This document shows, piece by piece, positions 1-5,257 of a DNA stretch of 8,781 nucleotides. This DNA comes from Benthicola sp039584685. Its GTDB lineage: Bacteria; Gemmatimonadota; Gemmatimonadetes; Palauibacterales; Palauibacteraceae. Below the pieces are notes generated by a model. The model was not told the origin of the DNA. It was given only the letters and a program-made list of their open reading frames with translations, and ran no database searches. The stretch spans positions 1-8,781 of the forward strand of contig JBDGXI010000095.1 of NCBI GenBank assembly GCA_039584685.1. Reading direction: 5' to 3'. The position numbers and the translations under genes are program-made. Within the stretch, counting starts at the first letter, position 1; every line of letters begins with the position of its first letter.

Positions 1-1406
1 CCGGCGATGATCGAGATCGTCCCGGTCGGCGCCACCGTCGTGAGGTTGCAGTTCCTCAGGCGCCGCATCGGACGGACGCGGGATCCGCGCTCGTCGCGGG
101 CGGCCTTGTCGTCCGATCCCCAGATCGACTGCTCCCACTGCGGGAAGACACCTCTCTCCTCGGCCAGCCGCTCCGACTCGACCTTCGACTCCTCGTCGAT
201 GAAGCGCATGAGCTCTTTGCCGAGCTCGATCGAGCGAGGCGAGCCGTATGGCTCACCGAGCTTCACCAGCATGTCGGCCCAGCCCATGATCCCGAGGCCG
301 ATACGCCTGATGTTCTTCGACAGGTCGTCGATCGCCGGAAGGGGGTACTGGTTGGCGTCGATCACGTTGTCGAGGAAATGCGTGGCTCTGTGCACGGCGA
401 TGCGAAGGCCGTCCCAGTCGATGCGCCCCTCCTCGACGAAGGCTCCGACGTTCACCGATCCGAGGTTGCACACGTCGTAGGGCAGCAGGGGCTGCTCGCC
501 GCACGGGTTGGTGGCCTCGTACGAGCCCATGTGGGGTACCGGGTTGTAGCGGTTCGCCTCGTCGATGAAGAACACGCCCGGCTCGCCGTTCCGCCACGCC
601 CCGTACACGATCTTGTCGAACACCTCGCGCGCGTCGAGCTGGCCCACCGGATCGCCGCTGCGCGGGTTCTTGAGATCGTAATCCTCGCCCCGCTCCACCG
701 CGGTCATGAATTCCTCGGTGATGGCCACCGAGATGTTGAAGTTGGTGATCTTGTTCTTGTCTTCCTTGCAGTCGATGAAGCCCAGGATATCCGGGTGGTC
801 GACCCGCAAAATCCCCATGTTGGCGCCGCGCCGCGTGCCACCCTGCTTCACCGCCTCCGTGGAGGCGTCGTACACTTCCATGAAGCTCACCGGGCCGCTG
901 GCCACTCCCATCGACGACTTCACCACGTCGCCCGCCGGGCGCAGACGACTGAAACCGAATCCCGTGCCGCCGCCCGACTGGTGGATGAGGGCCATGTCGC
1001 GGAGCGTCTCGTAGATTCCGTTGAGCGAATCCGGCACCGGAAGGACGAAGCAGGCACTCAGCTGACCGAGGGGCCGGCCGGCGTTCATCAGGGTGGGGCT
1101 GTTCGGCTCGAACTCGCCGAACGCCATCATCTGGTAGAACTCGCGGGCCGTTTCCATCACGTGTCCCGGAGAGGCGCCGTACTGCGCGTCCACCGAAGCG
1201 ATGACCCGGGCCACTCGCCAGAACATGTCGGTTGGCGACTCGATCAGCTCGAGGTCCTCGTTCTTCTTCAGGTACCGCTTGGCCAGGACCGTGCGTGCGT
1301 TCTCGGTCAGCCGGGGCTCGGAAAGGCCGCTAGGCGCGGACTCCAGATCCAGCGGCTGGCCTTCAATCTCGTTACCGGCACGGAGCGCGGTGTCCGGTTG
1401 GTGCAT
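1..1406 (-). CDS. nrdJ: Class II (adenosylcobalamin-dependent) ribonucleoside-diphosphate reductase, N-terminal part
   Basis: This enzyme reduces ribonucleotides to deoxyribonucleotides in the cytoplasm, using a radical generated from coenzyme B12, so it needs neither oxygen nor a separate radical-generating subunit. My translation gives 468 residues before the window edge; the C-terminus is missing. Visible landmarks are the first redox cysteine C119 in LSACFVLP, a glycine-rich stretch near 145-151 (SGGGTGFGF), the loop QGGTRRGANMG near 188-198, the active-site block NPCGE with N300, radical cysteine C302 and E304, the second redox cysteine C313 in DVCNLGS, and APTGTISIIAG at the truncated end. 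There is no N-terminal ATP-cone. No small-subunit gene is seen nearby, and the overall style fits NrdJ better than class I NrdA. The ATG is preceded by AAGAGG, and an in-frame TGA 45 nt upstream limits earlier starts. It has its own promoter and NrdR-like boxes upstream. The family call is firm; class II rather than class I rests on overall resemblance because the C-terminus is not visible. Confidence 0.93.
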   Translation of the reverse strand, partial: MHQPDTALRAGNEIEGQPLDLESAPSGLSEPRLTENARTVLAKRYLKKNEDLELIESPTDMFWRVARVIASVDAQYGASPGHVMETAREFYQMMAFGEFEPNSPTLMNAGRPLGQLSACFVLPVPDSLNGIYETLRDMALIHQSGGGTGFGFSRLRPAGDVVKSSMGVASGPVSFMEVYDASTEAVKQGGTRRGANMGILRVDHPDILGFIDCKEDKNKITNFNISVAITEEFMTAVERGEDYDLKNPRSGDPVGQLDAREVFDKIVYGAWRNGEPGVFFIDEANRYNPVPHMGSYEATNPCGEQPLLPYDVCNLGSVNVGAFVEEGRIDWDGLRIAVHRATHFLDNVIDANQYPLPAIDDLSKNIRRIGLGIMGWADMLVKLGEPYGSPRSIELGKELMRFIDEESKVESERLAEERGVFPQWEQSIWGSDDKAARDERGSRVRPMRRLRNCNLTTVAPTGTISIIA

Positions 1407-1413
1407 CGGGGCG

Positions 1414-1419
1414 CCTCTT
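1414..1419 (-). promoter_or_regulatory. Ribosome binding site of nrdJ
   Basis: AAGAGG lies 7 nt before the ATG at 1404-1406 on the minus strand. It supports this ATG over the out-of-frame ATG at 1453-1455. Confidence 0.6.
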
Positions 1420-1465
1420 GTTTCCTGTCGGGTCTGGGACTTCTGTTTCGCTCATATATCTTTAC

Positions 1466-1484
1466 CCCGGCCCGGACGGCCGGG
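1466..1484 (-). other. GC-only hairpin 60 nt before the nrdJ start
   Basis: A perfect inverted repeat: in the minus-strand RNA, CCCGGCC, loop GUCCG, GGCCGGG. It sits about 60 nt upstream of the nrdJ ATG. On the plus strand it is followed by TCTTCTTT, which resembles a terminator tail, but no plus-strand gene ends here. In the nrdJ direction it is followed by GTAAAGATATAT, so termination is unlikely. Confidence 0.55.
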
Positions 1485-1511
1485 TCTTCTTTCACGTCAC
1501 TTCGTCCCGTT

Positions 1512-1535
1512 CGCCGCCCGAGTGGTGGGGCGACG
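1512..1535 (-). other. Hairpin in the nrdJ leader
   Basis: In the minus-strand RNA, CGUCGCCC pairs with GGGCGGCG (seven Watson-Crick pairs and one U-G) around the 8-nt loop CACCACUC. It is the middle of three leader hairpins. No U-run follows. Confidence 0.5.
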
Positions 1536-1630
1536 ATTCCCCCGAGGGTGACGAGCACCCCAATGACACCACACCCTATGATGTTGAGTCGTATTTCGCG
1601 GACCGGGCGGGACAGGCTCGGTCTATTCCT

Positions 1631-1651
1631 CGAACGGCGAAGTGCCGTTCG
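1631..1651 (-). other. Perfect hairpin just after the expected nrdJ transcription start
   Basis: CGAACGGC and GCCGTTCG form a perfect 8-bp stem around the 5-nt loop ACTTC. It begins 3 nt beyond the proximal NrdR-like box and within about 20 nt of the predicted transcript 5' end. It could stabilise the mRNA 5' end or be a further protein site; the sequence does not decide. Confidence 0.55.
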
Positions 1652-1654
1652 CAC

Positions 1655-1670
1655 ACCCAATATGTTGGGG
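1655..1670. promoter_or_regulatory. Proximal NrdR-box-like operator
   Basis: The 16-mer reads ACCCAATATGTTGGGG on the plus strand. It matches the NrdR consensus acaCwAtATaTwGtgt at 12 of 16 positions, and 9 of 10 in the core CAATATGTTG. It covers the predicted transcription start of nrdJ. Its centre is 32 bp from the other box, about three helical turns, which is the tandem spacing known for NrdR sites. NrdR is the zinc-finger/ATP-cone repressor of ribonucleotide reductase genes; its own gene is not in the window. Confidence 0.75.
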
Positions 1671-1677
1671 TGAACAA

Positions 1678-1706
1678 AGAATAGAAACCCTATATGTGGT
1701 GGTCAA
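1678..1706 (-). promoter_or_regulatory. Sigma70-type promoter of nrdJ
   Basis: On the minus strand a -35 hexamer TTGACC (1701-1706, 5 of 6 to consensus) is followed after exactly 17 nt by a -10 hexamer TATTCT (1678-1683, 4 of 6). Transcription would begin near 1670. The distal NrdR-like box lies almost wholly between the two hexamers and the proximal one spans the start, so bound NrdR would block RNA polymerase. The combination makes the promoter more credible than the hexamers alone. Confidence 0.65.
1687..1702. promoter_or_regulatory. Distal NrdR-box-like operator
   Basis: The 16-mer reads ACCCTATATGTGGTGG on the plus strand and matches acaCwAtATaTwGtgt at 12 of 16 positions. The core CTATATGTGG has 8 of 10. 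It fills the spacer between the -35 and -10 hexamers of the predicted nrdJ promoter, overlapping the -35 by 2 bp, and shares the ACCC-ATATGT-G pattern with the second box 32 bp away. Confidence 0.72.
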
Positions 1707-1790
1707 GGCCTGTTTTTGTAACAGCGCTCGTGCTTCAGACGGATGGCTGACTTTTGCGGCTTTCCGAGACGCTCGTCAGATGGCCAGCGG
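1703..1790. other. Intergenic stretch between the amidohydrolase gene and the nrdJ promoter
   Basis: No gene is supported here. I looked for an intrinsic terminator after the amidohydrolase stop and found none: only a weak 5-bp inverted repeat at 1710-1724 (CTGTT/AACAG) next to the -35 box. Read-through into nrdJ therefore cannot be excluded. A direct repeat CCAGCGG lies across the end of the amidohydrolase gene (near 1784-1803). Confidence 0.4.
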
Positions 1791-3206
1791 TCACTCCAGC
1801 GGCCACACCGACCGGCCGCCCTTCACCACCCGGGCGATCTCCCTGAGGTTGACCGCATCGGCCAGTGGATCGGCTCTGAGAATGGCAAAATCCGCGAGTT
1901 TCCCTGGCTCGATCGTGCCGAGATCCTCGCCTCTTCCCATGGCCCGCGCGGCGTCGCGAGTAGACGAGATCAGCACTTCCTCCGGGGTCATCCCGGCTTC
2001 CTGGAACACCTCGGCTTCGTAGTGGATGGAAGGGCCGTGAAGCGTGCCGGGGTTCCCCGCGTCCGTACCCATCGCGACCGTGACCCCGGCCTCCAGCGCC
2101 TTCTGCAGATTCTGGATCCCGAGGGCGCGGTTCGTCTCCACGAACTCCCCGTACCGGATCAGCATCTCGCCCGGCGGCTTCCACTCGGTCGGGATCTCGG
2201 AGTCGAGGAGATTGCGCGTGCCCTCGTCGGCGCACCGGGCGGGGTACGGAAGTCCGTCCGTGCCGGCCTGGGCAAACGCGTTCCTGTACCCCTCCGTTAC
2301 CGTGATCGTGGGCGTGTAGATGATCCCGGCGTCGCTGGCCAGGGATAGGAATTCGTCATCCACGTCTACGTCGAACACTCCGTGGAGCAGGACGCTCGCT
2401 CCAGCGCGGATCGCATCCTTCGCCTCCCACAACCCCGTGGCGTGGACGACGAGTGGCAGCGCGCGGGCTGTCGCCTCCGCTGCCGCCAGTCGGACGAGGT
2501 CCTGCGTCCGAGCCGTGTCCGCCAGCTGTGGCGGCACGATGTACCACACCTTGATCGCTGAGGCCCCGAGCTCCGCGTTGGACCGCACCGCTTCCCGCAC
2601 GGCCGCCGAGTCGGCCATATGGACGAACTGGTCTTCCTCCGGCAGGTTCAGCCCGAAGTCGATCGTCGACAGGAGCGGGCCCGTCGCTGCTACACGCACG
2701 AAGCGCGGGTCCGTTTCAGCTCGGTCCTGTAGCCCGACGGTCCACGAGTACCCTCCGACGTCGAACACGCTCGTGACACCGCTGCACAGGTACGCCTCGG
2801 AGAACAACTCGGGCGACTCGGCCAGGCGGGCGGATACTTCCTCGTACGGATGATACCGCCTCAGGTCGAGCGCGTCGGGGCGGCCGTCAAACCACCCGCT
2901 CTGGCTGAAATGGACGTGCGCGTCGATGAGGCCCGGGACGATCCACATGCCGTCCAGGCTCTCGTCCATGTCCGCCTCGGGCAGCTCGAACTCGCCGGCG
3001 GGGCCGACGGCTTCGATGCGATCGCCCCGGACGACGATCACCGCACCCTCGATCGGCTCGCCCCCCGTTCCGTCCACCACGGTAGCCCCACGGAATACGC
3101 GGACGATTTCGTCGGCAGGCTTGGGCGCATCGGAAGACGGCGCGCAGGCGGCGAACAGCGAGGCCGCGATGAGTGAGCTACGGACTCTCGGTGTGCTTCT
3201 ATTCAT
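1791..3206 (-). CDS. Lipoprotein metal-dependent amidohydrolase (imidazolonepropionase-like/prolidase-like)
   Basis: A 471-residue member of the amidohydrolase superfamily that probably hydrolyses an amide or peptide bond with a metal centre. The N-terminus (MNRSTPRVRSSLIAASLFAAC) looks like a lipoprotein signal with Cys21 as the lipidated residue; the lipobox FAAC is acceptable but not ideal. The metal ligands are all present: H97 and H99 in DAHVH, K219 in AIKVW (the carboxylated lysine), H255, H275 and D382 in GTDAGNPG. The C-terminal LGTIEPGKLADFAIL typically closes the small beta-sandwich domain. Relatives include Xaa-Pro dipeptidases, so a peptidase acting outside the cytoplasm is plausible, but the substrate cannot be read from sequence. 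I chose the ATG at 3204-3206 over an upstream in-frame start (3374) because it has AGGGG 7 nt before it, starts a proper signal peptide and avoids overlap with the amidase gene. It is probably last in the recycling operon, 106 nt after the amidase. Confidence 0.88.
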   Translation of the reverse strand: MNRSTPRVRSSLIAASLFAACAPSSDAPKPADEIVRVFRGATVVDGTGGEPIEGAVIVVRGDRIEAVGPAGEFELPEADMDESLDGMWIVPGLIDAHVHFSQSGWFDGRPDALDLRRYHPYEEVSARLAESPELFSEAYLCSGVTSVFDVGGYSWTVGLQDRAETDPRFVRVAATGPLLSTIDFGLNLPEEDQFVHMADSAAVREAVRSNAELGASAIKVWYIVPPQLADTARTQDLVRLAAAEATARALPLVVHATGLWEAKDAIRAGASVLLHGVFDVDVDDEFLSLASDAGIIYTPTITVTEGYRNAFAQAGTDGLPYPARCADEGTRNLLDSEIPTEWKPPGEMLIRYGEFVETNRALGIQNLQKALEAGVTVAMGTDAGNPGTLHGPSIHYEAEVFQEAGMTPEEVLISSTRDAARAMGRGEDLGTIEPGKLADFAILRADPLADAVNLREIARVVKGGRSVWPLE

Positions 3207-3316
3207 CCAGTGTCCCCTGGGTTGTTCGGCGCGATCCAGCGACCGGCCCGTTGTCCTTCCTTCAGCTCGCGGCAGTGCTCCACAGCGCCGCGCGCGGTCC
3301 CGAAATAGCCCGTCAC
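3203..3316 (-). CDS. Possible 37-residue ORF between the amidase and amidohydrolase genes
   Basis: A small frame fills the 106-nt gap exactly. Its GTG overlaps the amidase stop (GTGA), and its TGA overlaps the amidohydrolase start (ATGA). The product begins VTGYFGTARGAVEHC and ends with APNNPGDTG; I recognise no family. Its third codon positions are mostly G or C, like the neighbours. Against it, no Shine-Dalgarno is visible beyond the amidase coding sequence, and the same frame runs far upstream as a shadow inside the amidase gene, so the openness may be compositional. It might also be a remnant or extension of the amidase C-terminus caused by a frameshift. Low confidence. Confidence 0.22.
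   Translation of the reverse strand: MTGYFGTARGAVEHCRELKEGQRAGRWIAPNNPGDTG
3214..3218 (-). promoter_or_regulatory. Ribosome binding site of the amidohydrolase gene
   Basis: AGGGG lies 7 nt before the ATG at 3204-3206 on the minus strand. It fixes the start at the lipoprotein signal peptide rather than 56 codons upstream. Confidence 0.6.
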
Positions 3317-5229
3317 CGACTCGATCCCGCCGCCGCCAGGAAGTCGCGAATGCCCTCGAACACTCCCCGGGCATAAAGAGCCTGGAATTCGGGGTCCCTC
3401 AGGGCCGCCTCGTGATCGGGCATCATCATGAAGGCCCCTTCCGTCAGGATCGACGGCATCCAGGCCATCCGGCACACGGCCAGGTTGCCCCAGTACACTC
3501 CGAGGTCGCGAAGCCGCATCGTGCGCAGCATTCCGTCCTGCACAGTCCCGGCCAGGGCCCGCGAATGCGGATGGTAGAAATAGGTGCTCGTACCCTCCCG
3601 CCCGAAGGGCCGCACTCCATCGGGCAGGGCGTTGTTGTGGATCGAGATGTACAACTCGCCCCCGGCCTCGATCGCCGCGGCCGTGCGTTCGTACAGACCC
3701 ATCGGCAACGTATCGCGGCGGACCAGGATCGCGTCGGCACCCGCATCGGCGAGCATGCGCTCCAGGACCAGCGCGATGGCCAGGTTGGCGTGCCCCTCGT
3801 AGTACCCGGTCGGCCCGGTCGCCCCGGCCCCCGGGTGCCCCGGGTCGATCACGATCTTCCGACCCGCGAGCGGGTTGGAAAGATCGATGGGCGGCCGGCG
3901 CCGAATCTCGAGCACCATCTCCGCACGGCCGCCGCCCAGCGGCTCGAAGGTGGTGCGGAATCCCCACACAGGCTCGGCGAGCGTCACGGTGAGCCGGTAC
4001 CGGTCTCCGGGCAGTTGCGCCCAGCTGACGTCCTGAACGACGCGACTCGCGGCGCCCAGCGCGACGCGGTCCGTGTGACCGGTCGCCCCGAACAGAGTGA
4101 GCTCCACCGTCCGGTCGTCCGGTTCCTCCACCTGCAGGGGAAGCGCAGCGGAGAGCGGTACCCGGAGCTCGATCCGGTCGGCCCACACCTGGAACCTCAG
4201 ATCACCGATCCGGCTGCGCGGAGGAGCCGCGTTGGGAGCCGCCGACCTCGTGTCTTCCTCGTTCACCCACGCACCGAGTCCCGGTGCCAGGCGAAGCCGG
4301 AGGCGGTCGTCCAGCTTGCCATCCACTTCCGCCCGGGTCCCCGCGGGAAACCGCCACCTGAATGGCCCGGAGGGCGACGGCCGACCGACCACGACGCCGC
4401 TCGTGCCGTTGATCGAGTCGGGGAGCTCGTACAGCTCGACGAGCGGCAGATCCCCCTCATCGAGCAGGCGAAGCGGGTATTCGGCCGGGTGGCGTGCGTG
4501 AGTGGTTCCGTCGGACAAGACGAAAGTCACCGCGAGGGGAACGGTATCACCCAGCCAGTCGCACGCGTCAGCCGTGCAGGCGGTTCCGTGAAGCTCGGCC
4601 GCCTTCAGACGCACCACGTACCAGCCCGAGACGGGGCTCTCGTCCATCTGCAGCCATCCCGACCGCGTCTCCAGCCAACCCTGCATTCCTGTAGAACCCC
4701 TGAACGACAGGGTCAGCGGCTCGTCCGGGAGGGCCCAGCGCTCGCCCGGAACGATCACCGAGGCCGAGTCGATCCACGGCATTCCCGGCTCGCCCTCGAA
4801 GGGCACGGGCGGGAGAAGAACGGGGTGACTCAGCGTGTCCACCTGGTCGCCCCGGCGCGCCACGAGCTGATAGTACGCCGTGTCCCCCTTCGTCGCGCGC
4901 GGCACCGGGAGCCAGCCGATGAACGCTCCGTTGGGCTCCACCTCGACGAACGCTCCGTCGATGATCAGGGTCGCATCTCCCGTACGCACCGTGCCGAAGA
5001 TGAAGTTCGTGTCCGAGACCGCGAGGCGCTGCAGAGAGTCCGGGTATTCGACTCTCAGGTCCAGGGGTCCCGTAACAGGCGGAATCGGCGGCAGCGTGCT
5101 TTCCAGTACGCCAGGCGGCGCAGCGCTCGGTTGGCCACTCGTGCCGGCGCACCCGGCGCCAACCAATGCCAGCGCGGCGCAGGCGGCCAGGGGGATCCCG
5201 GTCCGATGGCTGGGAAGGCAGACTCTCAT
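3313..5229 (-). CDS. Lipoprotein N-acetylmuramoyl-L-alanine amidase (Amidase_3/AmiC type) with a large N-terminal region
   Basis: This 638-residue enzyme should cleave the bond between MurNAc and the stem peptide of peptidoglycan, acting outside the cytoplasm. The signal peptide ends in the lipobox GAGC, with Cys27 as the lipidated residue. The catalytic domain is at about 455-632 with the full zinc and catalytic set: H465 in IDPGHPG, E478 in YYEGHANL, H531 in SIHNNA and E597 in ILTEGAF. Before it are about 400 residues of predicted beta-rich sequence: a possible small beta-sandwich near 60-140, a block near 165-250, and an AMIN-like segment near 340-445 that ends in a Pro-rich hinge (RRRPPIDL). 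AmiC-type enzymes are usually shorter, around 400-450 residues, so the N-terminal part is unusual. No clear Shine-Dalgarno precedes the ATG, but it is the only start that gives a lipoprotein signal. It lies 28 nt after the symporter stop, so translational coupling is possible. Confidence 0.9.
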   Translation of the reverse strand: MRVCLPSHRTGIPLAACAALALVGAGCAGTSGQPSAAPPGVLESTLPPIPPVTGPLDLRVEYPDSLQRLAVSDTNFIFGTVRTGDATLIIDGAFVEVEPNGAFIGWLPVPRATKGDTAYYQLVARRGDQVDTLSHPVLLPPVPFEGEPGMPWIDSASVIVPGERWALPDEPLTLSFRGSTGMQGWLETRSGWLQMDESPVSGWYVVRLKAAELHGTACTADACDWLGDTVPLAVTFVLSDGTTHARHPAEYPLRLLDEGDLPLVELYELPDSINGTSGVVVGRPSPSGPFRWRFPAGTRAEVDGKLDDRLRLRLAPGLGAWVNEEDTRSAAPNAAPPRSRIGDLRFQVWADRIELRVPLSAALPLQVEEPDDRTVELTLFGATGHTDRVALGAASRVVQDVSWAQLPGDRYRLTVTLAEPVWGFRTTFEPLGGGRAEMVLEIRRRPPIDLSNPLAGRKIVIDPGHPGAGATGPTGYYEGHANLAIALVLERMLADAGADAILVRRDTLPMGLYERTAAAIEAGGELYISIHNNALPDGVRPFGREGTSTYFYHPHSRALAGTVQDGMLRTMRLRDLGVYWGNLAVCRMAWMPSILTEGAFMMMPDHEAALRDPEFQALYARGVFEGIRDFLAAAGSSR

Positions 5230-5257
5230 AGTCGTATCGATGCGATCGTGAACGCGC

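Larger units (their letters stand above)
1407..1670 (-). promoter_or_regulatory. Long structured 5' leader of nrdJ
   Basis: If transcription starts about 7 nt after the -10 box (near 1670), the nrdJ mRNA carries roughly 265 nt of leader. It holds three hairpins in order: 1631-1651 (perfect 8-bp stem), 1512-1535 (8 bp with one G-U) and 1466-1484 (perfect 7-bp GC stem). None is followed by a U-run in the direction of nrdJ transcription, so none looks like an intrinsic terminator. I searched for a cobalamin-riboswitch B12 box (GCCACTG) and did not find one. No known riboswitch class is recognised. The leader's function is unknown; leader status depends on the promoter call. Confidence 0.45.

Noticed and set aside
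1466..1490. Terminator-like hairpin followed by TCTTCTTT on the plus strand
   Set aside because: No plus-strand gene ends here. In the direction of nrdJ transcription the stem lacks a U-run.
1307..1660. 117-codon minus-strand frame with a hydrophobic segment (IIGCGVIGVLVTLGGIVAP) upstream of nrdJ
   Set aside because: It would begin with TTG inside the proximal NrdR-like box and run 100 nt into nrdJ in another frame. It contains leader hairpins and has no Shine-Dalgarno. The hydrophobic stretch is probably chance, though a small membrane protein is not fully excluded.
1407..1670. Cobalamin riboswitch in the nrdJ leader
   Set aside because: The B12-box GCCACTG and the usual cobalamin-riboswitch core are not seen. 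These riboswitches normally repress B12-independent reductases rather than class II.
378..1673. 431-codon plus-strand frame opposite nrdJ
   Set aside because: It is antisense to an unmistakable ribonucleotide reductase, with a low-complexity His/Arg/Val-rich product.
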